Below, one piece after another: positions 11,604 to 21,011 of a stretch of 36,550 nt of DNA. Source of the DNA: Micromonospora acroterricola (GTDB taxonomy: Bacteria > Actinomycetota > Actinomycetes > Mycobacteriales > Micromonosporaceae); contig NZ_QGKR01000224.1 of NCBI RefSeq assembly GCF_003172955.1, forward strand, positions 1-36,550, given 5' to 3'. Position 1 is the stretch's first letter. Every line of letters begins with the position of its first letter. The notes beneath the pieces were generated by a model. That model was not told the DNA's origin and ran no database searches. It saw only the letters and a list, made by a program, of their open reading frames with translations. The position numbers and the translations under genes were made by a program.

Positions 11604-11756
11604 GGATTGCGCCGCCGGCAGCGTGTCCGCGACCAGCGCGGCGGCGCCACCTGGTGCGGGGCCCGGCGGATCGTGGCCCGGCCACCTCCATGATCCCCCC
11701 TCGGGGCCGACCAGCGCCACCGCCGCTTCGGCCGGTCGCGCCGTCCCGGACGGCCA

Positions 11757-13034
11757 TCAGCCGAAGAGCGTCCGGCCCCAGTGGTCCCCGCCGTCACGCA
11801 CGCCCGGCGGACAGGCGAACAGGCCGCTGGAGACGTGCCGCAGGTACTCGTTCATCACGTCGTGCCGGGCCAGCCGCGTCTGGATCGGCACGAACTGCCG
11901 GCGCGGGTCCCGCTGGTACGCGATGAAGAACAGGCCCGCGTCGAGCCGGCCGAGGCCGTCGGAACCGTCGACGAAGTTGTAGCCCCGACGCAGCAGGTGG
12001 GCGCCGTTGTTCCGGCTCGGGTGGGCCAGCGTGACGTGGGCGTGCTCGGCAATCAACGGCTGCCCGTCGTCACCGCGCGCGTCGAAGTCCGGCTCGTCGA
12101 ACTCGTCGGTCCGGCCCAGCGGGGCACCGCTGCCCTTGGTCCGACCGACGATCTCCTCCTGCTCGGCGAGCGAGGTGCGGTCCCACGTCTCCACGAGCAT
12201 GCGGATCTTGCGGGTGACCAGGTACGAGCCGCCGGTCATCCAGTCCGGCCCGTCGCCCGGCTGCACCCACAACTGGTCGCGCAGCAGGTCGGTCTCCTCG
12301 GCCTTGAGGTTGGCCGTGCCGTCCTTGAAGCCGAACAGGTTGCGCGCCGTGGCCTGGTCACGGGAGGTCGACGAGGTACGGCCGAAGCCGAGCTGCGACC
12401 AGCGGACACTCACCACGCCCATGCCGAGCCGGGCCAGGTTGCGGATCGCGTGCACCGCCACCTGGGGGTCGTTGGCGCACGCCTGCACGCAGAGGTCGCC
12501 GCCGGAGAGCTGCGGCTGCAACGCGTCGCCGGGGAACTTCGGCAACTCGGCCAGGGCGGCCGGGCGCCGGTCGGCGATGCCGAACCGGTCCCGCCCGTCG
12601 GCGTCGCGGAACAGCGTCGGGCCGAAGCCGATGGTCAGGGTGAGCTGCGACGGGGGCAGGCCGAGCGCCTCGCCGGTGTCGTCCGGCGGGGCCTCGGGCA
12701 TCCCGCCGACCGCGCCGAGCACCCCGGCGTCGCGCCCGGCGGTCATCCGGGCGGCGGCGGCCGTCCACTCCTGGAGCAGCTCGACCAGCCGGGCCCGGTC
12801 CTTGGTGATCACGTCGAAGGCGACGAAGTGCAGCCGGTCCTGGGCCGGGGTGACGATGCCGGCCTGGTGCTCACCGTGGAACGGCACCGCACCCGCCGGG
12901 TGGTCGCTGGCCGCGGCCGGGTCACGGGAGCCGTTGATCAGCGCGCCCGCACCCGCCGCCACCCCGGCGACCCCGGCCACCCCGGCGCCGGCGAGCGTTA
13001 TCGCCCGTCGTCGGGTCAACCTGCTCCCGCTCAT
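11757..13034 (-). CDS. efeB: Dyp-type haem peroxidase / deferrochelatase EfeB
   Basis: EfeB is the Tat-exported haem peroxidase of the EfeUOB system; it is proposed to oxidise ferrous iron or to release iron from haem outside the membrane. The 425-residue protein begins with a twin-arginine signal (SRLTRRRAITLAGAG) followed by an Ala/Gly-rich hydrophobic stretch to about residue 35. The DyP signature GFKDGT contains the catalytic Asp238. The haem-ligand region lies in the C-terminal half, before the RRGYNF motif. The gene is the last of efeU-efeO-efeB, 25 bases after efeO. I see no clear terminator between its stop and mtrA. Confidence 0.95.
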   Translation of the reverse strand: MSGSRLTRRRAITLAGAGVAGVAGVAAGAGALINGSRDPAAASDHPAGAVPFHGEHQAGIVTPAQDRLHFVAFDVITKDRARLVELLQEWTAAAARMTAGRDAGVLGAVGGMPEAPPDDTGEALGLPPSQLTLTIGFGPTLFRDADGRDRFGIADRRPAALAELPKFPGDALQPQLSGGDLCVQACANDPQVAVHAIRNLARLGMGVVSVRWSQLGFGRTSSTSRDQATARNLFGFKDGTANLKAEETDLLRDQLWVQPGDGPDWMTGGSYLVTRKIRMLVETWDRTSLAEQEEIVGRTKGSGAPLGRTDEFDEPDFDARGDDGQPLIAEHAHVTLAHPSRNNGAHLLRRGYNFVDGSDGLGRLDAGLFFIAYQRDPRRQFVPIQTRLARHDVMNEYLRHVSSGLFACPPGVRDGGDHWGRTLFG

Positions 13035-13059
13035 CGACTCGACTCCCCCTGACGTCCGG

Positions 13060-14193
13060 TCACCGTGCGACGACTGCGGCGACCTTGCTGATCGGCTCGG
13101 CGAGCGCGTTGATGCCGTCGGAGAGCTCCTTGAGCTCAGCCTTGCTCAACGCGGTGTGCAGCTTCCACCCGTCGCCGTCACGGTGCTTGCCGAGCAGCGC
13201 CTCGACGTTGGCGAACTCGGTGTCGAGCTGCTTGACCAGCTCCGGCGAGCGCTGCTCAAGCGCCGGCCGGAGGGCGGACACGGCGGCCTTGGAACCTTCC
13301 AGGTTGGCCGCGAAGTCCCACAGGTCGGTGTGCGAGTAGCGGTCCTCCTCGCCGGTGATCTTGCCGCTGGCCACCTCGTCGAGCAGTTCCTTGGCGCCGT
13401 TCGCGAGCTGGAGCGGCGAGAGCTTCTCGGCGTTGGCCTTGGCCACGATCTCCTTGACGTCGACCAGCAGCCGGTCGGCGATCGGGCCGTCCTTGCTGAT
13501 GTCACCGGACTGCCAGAGGTCCTTCTCGATCCGGTGGAAGCCGGTGAACTCCATCCCCTCCTCGATGACCTCCTCGCGGCCATCGATCTTGGGGTCGAGG
13601 TCGCCGAAGATCTCGGCCACCGGCTCGATCCGCTCCCAGTAGGTGCGGGCGACCGGGAAGAGCGCCTTGGCCTTCGCCACGTCGCCGGCCTTGACCGCGG
13701 TGACGAACTCCTCGGTCTTCTCCAGCAGCGCGCCGGTCTGGCTCTTGACGTAGCGCTGGTAGTTGTCGGTCGCGCCGGCGAGCGCGGCGTCGGCGGTCAG
13801 CGGCTCGGCCGACCCGCTGACCTTGAGCGCGCCCCGGATGCCCTTGCCGCTCATCCCCGGCTTGCAGGCCGTCTCGTACGTGCCGGCCGGCAGTTCCACG
13901 TGCAGCTCGCGGCTCAGACCGGGGGCGATGTTCTCCACCTCGCCCATCACCCGGTCGCCGGAGGCGTACACGTAGAACTCCGTCACCTTCGCACCCGAAT
14001 TGGTGATCTTGAAGGTGGCGGTTCCGGCGCCGAGGTCGGTGGTGCCGACCTCGCAGGCGGTGTCGCTGGCCTTGACCACGATCGGGCCGCCGGCCCCCGC
14101 CGCGTCATCCTTCTCGGAGTCGGAGCAGGCGGCGACACCGGTCGTGGCCAGCACGCCGGCAGCGGCCAGCGCGAAGAATCGGGTGGTACGCAT
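13060..14193 (-). CDS. efeO: iron uptake lipoprotein EfeO (cupredoxin + M75 peptidase-like)
   Basis: EfeO is the extracytoplasmic iron-binding partner of EfeU. The 377-residue protein has a signal peptide ending in a lipobox (TTGVAAC, Cys at about residue 23), so it should be anchored to the outer face of the membrane. An N-terminal cupredoxin-like domain occupies about residues 38-128, and the imelysin/M75 domain about 140-375. The M75 metal motif HxxE is present as His220 and Glu223 in FHRIEKDLW. The combination of both domains is the full-length EfeO form rather than the short EfeM form. It sits 23 bases after efeU and 25 bases before efeB, so the three form one operon. Confidence 0.95.
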   Translation of the reverse strand: MRTTRFFALAAAGVLATTGVAACSDSEKDDAAGAGGPIVVKASDTACEVGTTDLGAGTATFKITNSGAKVTEFYVYASGDRVMGEVENIAPGLSRELHVELPAGTYETACKPGMSGKGIRGALKVSGSAEPLTADAALAGATDNYQRYVKSQTGALLEKTEEFVTAVKAGDVAKAKALFPVARTYWERIEPVAEIFGDLDPKIDGREEVIEEGMEFTGFHRIEKDLWQSGDISKDGPIADRLLVDVKEIVAKANAEKLSPLQLANGAKELLDEVASGKITGEEDRYSHTDLWDFAANLEGSKAAVSALRPALEQRSPELVKQLDTEFANVEALLGKHRDGDGWKLHTALSKAELKELSDGINALAEPISKVAAVVAR

Positions 14194-14216
14194 CTGAGCT
14201 GTCTCTCCTCGTGGGG

Positions 14217-15161
14217 TCAGGCGCGCTGCGGCGTGGACGCCGCCTCGGCCCCGGTGCCGGTGTCGGCCCCGCGCTCGGGGACGGTGGTGGTGGCGCTGTC
14301 GCTCGTCGGGGCCGTCCCGCTCGGAGCCCCGGCCGGCGCCGCGACGGGTGCCGGCGTACGGCGGGTGGGGCGCAGGAAGAGCAGGAGGACCGGCACGGCG
14401 TACCCGATCCAGGCGATCGTCTCCAGCACGGTCGGCGCGGGGGTCACGTTGAACATCCCGGCGAGCAGCGCGGCGTACCAGGTGCTGGGGTCGAGCGTGC
14501 CGGTGATGTCGAAGGCCAAATTGTTCAGGCCGGGCAGGACGCCGGCCTCCTGGAAGTCGTGCACGCCGTACTTGAGGATCCCGGCGGCGACCAGGATCAG
14601 CAGCGCGCCGGTCCAGGTGAAGAACTTGGTCAGGTTGATCCGCAGGGCGCTCGCGTACAGCAGCACCCCGAGCGCGACCGCGGTGGCGATGCCACCGACC
14701 AGCGCGAGCAGCGGCCCGCTGTCGCCGGCCGCGCCCTGGGCGGCGGAGTAGAAGATCAGCGCGGTCTCCAGGCCCTCCCGGATCACCGCGAGGAAGGCCA
14801 TCCCGGCGACCGCGAGGGACCCGACGGCCAGCGCCTCGGTGAGCCTGCCCCGCAGCTCGCCGGCGATGGTGCGCGCGGCCCGGCGCATCCAGAAAATCAT
14901 CCAGGTGACGAAGACCACGGCGGCGACCGAGGTGATCGCCTCGAACAACTCGCGGTCCTCGGAGCGGGCCAGCAGCGAACTCGACGTGTACTCGATCAGC
15001 CAGCCGAAGAGCACCGACAGCGCCACGGCCAGGCCGACGCCCGCCCAGACCTGGGGCAACCGGTCCCGACGCTGCGACTTGACCAGGAAGGCGACCAGGA
15101 TGCTGACCACCAGGGTGGCTTCCAGACCCTCCCGCAGGCCGATCAGGTAGGTGGCGAACAT
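14217..15161 (-). CDS. efeU: iron permease EfeU (FTR1 family)
   Basis: EfeU is the membrane channel of the EfeUOB system, an FTR1/OFeT-family iron permease. The 314-residue protein has about seven hydrophobic helices and both hallmark REGLE motifs, at residues 10-14 and 128-132. These glutamates are thought to bind iron during transport. The C-terminal 40 residues are Pro/Ala/Thr-rich and probably disordered. The start is ATG 15161. A candidate IdeR/DmdR1 iron box begins 17 bases upstream, which predicts derepression of the whole operon when iron is scarce. Confidence 0.96.
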   Translation of the reverse strand: MFATYLIGLREGLEATLVVSILVAFLVKSQRRDRLPQVWAGVGLAVALSVLFGWLIEYTSSSLLARSEDRELFEAITSVAAVVFVTWMIFWMRRAARTIAGELRGRLTEALAVGSLAVAGMAFLAVIREGLETALIFYSAAQGAAGDSGPLLALVGGIATAVALGVLLYASALRINLTKFFTWTGALLILVAAGILKYGVHDFQEAGVLPGLNNLAFDITGTLDPSTWYAALLAGMFNVTPAPTVLETIAWIGYAVPVLLLFLRPTRRTPAPVAAPAGAPSGTAPTSDSATTTVPERGADTGTGAEAASTPQRA

Positions 15162-15177
15162 CCGAGCTCCGAGATCA

Positions 15178-15196
15178 TTAGGTACGGCTCAGCTAA
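15178..15196. promoter_or_regulatory. IdeR/DmdR1-type iron box upstream of efeUOB
   Basis: TTAGGTACGGCTCAGCTAA matches 15 of 19 positions of the DtxR/IdeR/DmdR1 consensus (TTAGGTTAGGCTAACCTAA) by direct comparison. Both outer TTAG/CTAA half-sites are intact. It lies 17-35 bases before the efeU start, where a bound repressor would block the operon promoter. Confidence 0.7.
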
Positions 15197-15317
15197 CTTA
15201 GGGCAGCCATACCTTCCTCCAGTTCAGAGGCCCCGTCAAGTCGTTCATGACAAGGTCACCGGCCGTGCGTCGGTCGAGGATCGGCCGGCGCCGTCCCGCT
15301 GTGGAAGGATCCCCGCC

Positions 15318-15476
15318 GTGAGGGGATTCCTGCCGTGGCTGACGGTGCTGGCCGTGGTGCTGCTGCTCAGCGCGCTGCGCCTGCGCGCACTGGCCACCGT
15401 CGTGTCGCTCGGCTGGCTGGTCTGGTGCGTCTGGACCTGGTTCCGCCCCGCCCGCCGCGGCCCCCGCTCGGGTTGA
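15318..15476 (+). CDS. small membrane protein of 52 residues
   Basis: GTG at 15318 is preceded by GGAAGGA with an eight-base spacer. The product has a hydrophobic stretch (FLPWLTVLAVVLLLSAL, about residues 4-20), a short basic turn (RLRAL), a second hydrophobic stretch rich in Trp (VVSLGWLVWCVWTW, about 28-41) and a basic tail (RPARRGPRSG). This predicts a two-helix membrane hairpin. It is divergent from efeU and shares its 156-bp upstream region with the iron box. Two hairpins follow its stop. I do not recognise a family. The good ribosome-binding site, membrane topology and terminators argue for a real gene. Confidence 0.55.
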   Translation: MRGFLPWLTVLAVVLLLSALRLRALATVVSLGWLVWCVWTWFRPARRGPRSG

Positions 15477-15493
15477 CCCACCGCGGCGGCCCA

Positions 15494-15510
15494 CCCGCGC
15501 CGGGCGCGGG
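15494..15510 (+). terminator. hairpin after the small membrane ORF
   Basis: CCCGCGC (15494-15500) pairs with GCGCGGG (15504-15510) around a three-base loop, 17 bases after the stop of the 52-codon ORF. It lacks a T-tract. Confidence 0.45.
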
Positions 15511-15518
15511 AACGACGA

Positions 15519-15548
15519 ACCGGGCCGGCTGCGAACAGCCGACCCGGT
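15519..15548. terminator. hairpin terminator downstream of ahcY
   Basis: ACCGGG-C-CGGCTG (15519-15531) pairs with CAGCCG-A-CCCGGT (15536-15548), with one C/A mismatch and a CGAA loop. It lies 14 bases beyond the ahcY stop and between convergent genes, so it could act in both directions. Confidence 0.7.
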
Positions 15549-15561
15549 CCGGAAACGCCGA

Positions 15562-17061
<1,500 letters not shown>

Positions 17062-17147
17062 GAAAGCTCCTGTCGAACGATGTCTGCGCCGACCCTCCAC
17101 CTTACGCGCGCCGGCGACGGGCAGCCCGGGGACGGTCTGCGGACAGC

Positions 17148-17202
17148 GCACGGGGCGGTCGGTGGTGGACGAAAGCTCCGTCCACTGCCGCCCGCCCCGT
17201 GC
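17148..17202 (-). other. 23-bp hairpin in the manA-ahcY intergenic region
   Basis: The arm 17148-17170 (starting GCACGGGGCGG) pairs with 17180-17202 (ending CCGCCCCGTGC) over 23 positions, with one mismatch and two wobble pairs. The loop on the minus strand contains GGAGCTTTC, the same nine bases that form the ahcY ribosome-binding site and spacer. It lies 137 bases after the manA stop and 87-141 bases before ahcY. It may end manA transcripts or act as a leader structure for ahcY. Confidence 0.6.
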
Positions 17203-17338
17203 ATCCCCCCGGTTTGGTTCCCCGCACGTTGTCGGACCGTCGTCGCGATAACGCTGCGTACTCATAGAGTCACACTCAGCCAAGACAGCGTCAAGCTATT
17301 CCGGGAAAGTCGGACTTGTGTCGTGGCGGTGGGCAGCG

Positions 17339-18502
17339 TCAGCGCAGTCCCGTGGTGGCCACGTACGCCTCACCGTCACCGCTGATCCGCAGCGGCTCGC
17401 CGTCCGCGGTCCCGATCGCGGCCTGGCCCGAGGCGAGCGTCAGCGCGCCGGCCCCGTCGTCCACGGTCACCGAACCGGCACCGCAGAGCACCACACGGGG
17501 GCCGGGCAGCGGCAACGTGACCGAGGGAACCGCCGCTCCCACCCGCACCCGGTGGAGCGCGAAGTCCTCCACCGGCACCGGCCAGCAGTCCACCCCCGGC
17601 CCGACCGGCTCCGCGGTCCGCACCGGATCGTCGAGCACCTCGAAGCGCAGCACCCGCAGCAGTTCGTCGACGTCGACCCGTTTCGGGGTCAGCCCGCCGC
17701 GCAACACGTTGTCGCTCGCCGCCATGATCTCCACGCCGCAGCCGCTCAGGTAGGCGTGCAGGTTGCCGGCCGGCATCCAGATCGCCTCCCCCGGCGCCAG
17801 CCGCAGGTGGTGCAGCAGCAGCGCGACCAGCACGCCCGGATCCCCCGGGTACGCCACGGCCAGCCGGCGGGCCAGCTCCGCGTCCGGGCCGTCGGCCGAC
17901 GACGCCACCACGGAGGCCAGCAACTCGTCGCGCTCGGCGAGCGGCCAACCGAGCAGCGTCCGCACCGCCGTCCGCAGCCCCGCCGGCCCGGCCCGCAACG
18001 CGGCGACCACCGGCGCCAACGCCGGTACGCCGAACGCGGCGAGCGCCGCCCCCGACTCGGTCGGATCCCGGAACCCGCACAGCGCCTCGAACGCAGTGAG
18101 CGCCACCAGCAACTCCGGCTTGTGGTGCGGGTCGGAGTAGTTGCGTTCCTCCGGCGGGCGCCCCGCCTCCGCCGCGTAGCCCGCCCGGGCCTGCTCGGCG
18201 TCCGGGTGGGCCTGCAGGCTCAGCGGAGCGTCGGCGGCGAGCACCTTGAGCAGGAACGGCAGCCGGCTGCCGAACCGATCCGAGACCCGCTGGCCGAGCC
18301 ACCGCCCCGGCTCGTCGCGTACCAGGTCGCAGAGGCTCGTCCGCAGGCCGGCCCGGTCCACGCTGGCCGGGGCGCCCGGGTGGGCGCCCAGCCACAGCTC
18401 CGCCTCCGGGCCGGCGCTGGGCACCGGCCGCCCCTGCAACATCGCGATCGCCGAGCGTGACCCCCAGGCGTAGTCCCGGATCGGTCCGTACAGCAGTTCC
18501 AC
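17339..18502 (-). CDS. manA: mannose-6-phosphate isomerase, class I
   Basis: ManA interconverts fructose-6-phosphate and mannose-6-phosphate, the entry to GDP-mannose for mannolipids and glycans. The 387-residue protein is a type I cupin enzyme. Zinc-site residues of the family appear as Gln97 and His99 in SLQAHP, Glu130 in HHKPE, and a His in the WMPAGNLHAYLSG motif. The N-terminal YAWGS motif is also typical. The start is GTG 18502, only three bases after the stop of the CDF transporter gene, so co-transcription with that gene is likely. Together with manB and the SIS protein it forms the conserved mannose-activation cluster. Confidence 0.95.
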   Translation of the reverse strand: MELLYGPIRDYAWGSRSAIAMLQGRPVPSAGPEAELWLGAHPGAPASVDRAGLRTSLCDLVRDEPGRWLGQRVSDRFGSRLPFLLKVLAADAPLSLQAHPDAEQARAGYAAEAGRPPEERNYSDPHHKPELLVALTAFEALCGFRDPTESGAALAAFGVPALAPVVAALRAGPAGLRTAVRTLLGWPLAERDELLASVVASSADGPDAELARRLAVAYPGDPGVLVALLLHHLRLAPGEAIWMPAGNLHAYLSGCGVEIMAASDNVLRGGLTPKRVDVDELLRVLRFEVLDDPVRTAEPVGPGVDCWPVPVEDFALHRVRVGAAVPSVTLPLPGPRVVLCGAGSVTVDDGAGALTLASGQAAIGTADGEPLRISGDGEAYVATTGLR

Positions 18503-18505
18503 CGG

Positions 18506-19513
18506 TCAGCCTCCGGGCCGCCCGGCCGCATCGCCCGACGCGTTCTGGGTCTGCGGTACGGCGGTGTCGGCGGCGGCACCGGTGCCGGCCTCGGCGGCGG
18601 CAACGCTGAAGATGTCCGGCTCCAGGTAGATCACCCGGGCGACCGGCACCGCAGCACGGATCCGCGCCTCCACGGCGTTGATGCCCCGGGCGAGGTCCTG
18701 AGCGGTCTCGCAGGCGGGCACCCCGATCTTCGCGGCCACCATCAGCTCCTCGGGCCCCAGGTAGAGCGTCTTCATGTGGATGATCCGCTCCACCTCGGGG
18801 CCGTCGGTGATCGCGCGCTCGATGGCGGCCAGCTCGGTGGCCTCGGCGCCCTCACCGAGCAGCAGGCTCTTGGTCTCGATGGCCAGCACGATGGCGATGG
18901 TCACCAGCAGGATGCCGATCATGGCGGTGCCGGCGGCGTCCCACCGGCCGTTGCCGGTGATCAGCGTCATGCCCACGCCGAACAGCGCGAACACCAGACC
19001 GACCAGCGCGCCGAAGTCCTCCAGCAGCACCACCGGCAGCTCCGGCGCCTTGGCCCGGCGGATGAAGTGCACCCAGGACTGGTTGCCTCGGACGTGGTTG
19101 GACTCCTTGATGGCGGTCCGGAAGGAGTACGACTCCATGATGATCGCCGCCACCAGCACGACCACCGGCAACCAGTGCCAGGACTTGATGCCCTCCTCGT
19201 GACCCCACTTGTGGTACGCCTCGTACAGGGCGAACAGTCCACCGACGCTGAACAGCACGATCGACACGATGAACGCGTAGATGTAGCGCTCCCGGCCGTA
19301 CCCGAACGGGTGCTCCGGGGTCGCCTCCCGCTTGGCGCGCTTGCCGCCAAGCAGCAACAGGCCCTGGTTGCCGGAGTCGGCGACCGAGTGGATCGACTCG
19401 GCCAGCATCGACGACGAACCGGAGAGCAGGAACGCGATGAACTTGGTGACGGCGATGCCGATGTTGGCCAGCAGAGCCGCGACGATCGCCTTGGTACCGC
19501 CGTTCGCGCTCAC
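18506..19513 (-). CDS. cation diffusion facilitator (CDF) family transporter, SLC30A9-like
   Basis: The 335-residue membrane protein has about six hydrophobic helices and the CDF hallmarks SMLAESIHSVADSGNQ near residues 34-49 and HPFGYGRERYIYAF near 68-81. This HPFGYGRERY form is characteristic of the SLC30A9-like branch. A cytoplasmic domain follows the last helix, including VERIIHMKTLYLGPEELMV. CDF proteins export divalent cations such as zinc, manganese or iron by proton antiport; the metal cannot be assigned here. The tail of about 30 residues is Ala/Thr-rich. It lies 58 bases after the SIS gene and 3 bases before manA. Confidence 0.9.
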   Translation of the reverse strand: MSANGGTKAIVAALLANIGIAVTKFIAFLLSGSSSMLAESIHSVADSGNQGLLLLGGKRAKREATPEHPFGYGRERYIYAFIVSIVLFSVGGLFALYEAYHKWGHEEGIKSWHWLPVVVLVAAIIMESYSFRTAIKESNHVRGNQSWVHFIRRAKAPELPVVLLEDFGALVGLVFALFGVGMTLITGNGRWDAAGTAMIGILLVTIAIVLAIETKSLLLGEGAEATELAAIERAITDGPEVERIIHMKTLYLGPEELMVAAKIGVPACETAQDLARGINAVEARIRAAVPVARVIYLEPDIFSVAAAEAGTGAAADTAVPQTQNASGDAAGRPGG

Positions 19514-19571
19514 GCCACCACTCCGTTGTGCCGCACGACGCCGCCCGGGACGCGCCGCCCCCTACGCTCGT

Positions 19572-20768
19572 TCACTGGTTCGACAGCTCCTTCATCTCGG
19601 TGATGGCCGGTACCGCCATCGGGTCCAGCCCGTGGGCCAGGGCAAGGTAGATCGAGGCGAAGTCCGGTACGGCGATCAGCGAGGCCAGTCGCTCCAGCGC
19701 CGACCCGCCCTCCGCGGTCACCACGTCACAGCGCACACCACGGCGCTCGGCGAGGGTCTGCACCGCGTCCGCGCGACGCTCCTCGACCGCCAGCGGCTCG
19801 TCCGTGTCGTCCTCGGCGTTGAGCCCGCCGTCGCGCAACAGCACCAACCGCAACCGGGTGCCCTCACCGTCGTCCTCCGACGGGTCGGCGAAGATGTCAC
19901 GCTCCCCCTCGGCCAGGCCACCGAAGACACCGTCCAGCAGCCCGACCCGGCCCCGGCCGGCCTCGCCGAGCGCCCCGGTGACCACCGGGTAGCGGGCGTT
20001 GGCCGACAGGGTGTCGCCGAAGCGGCGGGCCGCCACGGTGGCCAGCGGGGACGAGCCCCAGACGATCGGGACCGAACCGGCCAGGCCCAGGGCCAGCGAC
20101 TTCGCCGGGTTGACGAAGGACTCCGCGGCGGGCCGGCAGCGGTCGGCGTCCGCGTCGAGCCGGGCCGCGGTCTCCGCCAGGTCCGCCTCGTTGACCTTCA
20201 CCAGGCCGAGGGACCGGGCGGCGAGCAGGACCGGCACGGTGAGCGCCCAGAGGCTGGCCCGGGCCGGGGCGCGCCGAGGCACCGGGATGAACGGCGCCCG
20301 GGCCCGCTCGGCGACCGACTGCAACTGCGAGTCGGGGGCGCCCACCGCGACAAGCCGGGCGCCACGGCGGTGCGCCGCCTCGGCGGCGCCGAGCGCCTCG
20401 GGGCTACGACCGGACGCGCTCACCGCGATGACCACGTCGGCCGCGCCCACCCACCCGGGTACGCCGGCGCTGCGGTGCGCGATGACCGGAACCGGGCAGC
20501 GCGGCCCGGCGACCGTGGCCAGCACGTCGCCGGTACGCCCGGCGGTGCCGATGCCGGCGATCACCACGGCGCGGGGCCGCCCGTCGTCGGCGAGCACCGC
20601 CAGGTTCGCCTCCGCGGCCAGCGCGGCCGACTCGCGGACCTGCGCGCCGGCCGAGGCGGTGTGCCGGAGCATGCCGCCCGGGTCGTGCTCCGCCAGCGCC
20701 TCGGGGCTGTCGAGCAGAGCCTCGTCGGCGTCACGACGCCCGCTGACGCCGGCCGTACCGTCGATCAT
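19572..20768 (-). CDS. SIS-domain sugar-phosphate isomerase-like protein (Rv3256c-like)
   Basis: The 398-residue protein contains two SIS-type sugar-phosphate-binding lobes, resembling the bifunctional phosphoglucose/phosphomannose isomerase family. The first lobe includes IAGIGTAGRTGDVL and the phosphate-binding stretch VIAVSASGRSPEAL (about residues 110-123). The second contains PIVWGSSPLATVAARRFGDTL. It sits between manB and manA, as Rv3256c does in M. tuberculosis, so a link to mannose metabolism is likely, but enzyme activity is unproven. Start ATG 20768 overlaps the stop of the Trm112-like gene in ATGA; the open frame further upstream is out-of-frame sequence over that gene. Confidence 0.85.
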   Translation of the reverse strand: MIDGTAGVSGRRDADEALLDSPEALAEHDPGGMLRHTASAGAQVRESAALAAEANLAVLADDGRPRAVVIAGIGTAGRTGDVLATVAGPRCPVPVIAHRSAGVPGWVGAADVVIAVSASGRSPEALGAAEAAHRRGARLVAVGAPDSQLQSVAERARAPFIPVPRRAPARASLWALTVPVLLAARSLGLVKVNEADLAETAARLDADADRCRPAAESFVNPAKSLALGLAGSVPIVWGSSPLATVAARRFGDTLSANARYPVVTGALGEAGRGRVGLLDGVFGGLAEGERDIFADPSEDDGEGTRLRLVLLRDGGLNAEDDTDEPLAVEERRADAVQTLAERRGVRCDVVTAEGGSALERLASLIAVPDFASIYLALAHGLDPMAVPAITEMKELSNQ

Positions 20769-20950
20769 GACTGCTGCCCGGGGCCGCCACGCGCCTCGTC
20801 GAGGAGCAGCACCGGCACGTCGTCGCGGACCTCGAAGATCCGGCCGCACTCCGTGCAGGTCAACGTCTGCGCCTCGGCGTCGTAGGTGAGCGGGGCGTGG
20901 TGCGTGTCCGGACAGGCGAGGATCTCGAGCAACTGCGGATCCAGGGCCAT
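20765..20950 (-). CDS. Trm112-family small zinc-binding protein
   Basis: The 61-residue protein starts MALDPQLLEILACP and has Cys13 in the CPD motif, a CTECGRIFEV zinc-knuckle with Cys32 and Cys35, and the conserved DDVPVLLLDEA ending. This is the Trm112/YcaR type; relatives in eukaryotes and archaea activate methyltransferases, while the bacterial role is unclear. The second cysteine of the first pair is replaced (CPDTHH), so His17 or His18 may complete the zinc site. The stop overlaps the next gene by four bases. It lies 61 bases after manB. Confidence 0.9.
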   Translation of the reverse strand: MALDPQLLEILACPDTHHAPLTYDAEAQTLTCTECGRIFEVRDDVPVLLLDEARGGPGQQS

Positions 20951-21011
20951 GGCACGGCTCCTTCCACGTGTGCGGCTTCACCGGCGGCGGTGCCGACCGG
21001 CGCAGGCGATC

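Noticed and set aside
6928..11693. Two long plus-strand open frames (6928-10230 and 9333-11693) across lpqB, mtrB and mtrA
   Set aside because: They are shadows of well-identified minus-strand genes in this block.
17062..17283. 74-codon N-terminal extension of AhcY
   Set aside because: The frame is open but covers the leader hairpin and has no family-like sequence; ATG 17061 has a good AGGAG.
17062..17338. SAH riboswitch before ahcY
   Set aside because: A leader hairpin is present, but I could not align the conserved SAH-riboswitch core to it. A covariance-model search (RF01057) would decide.
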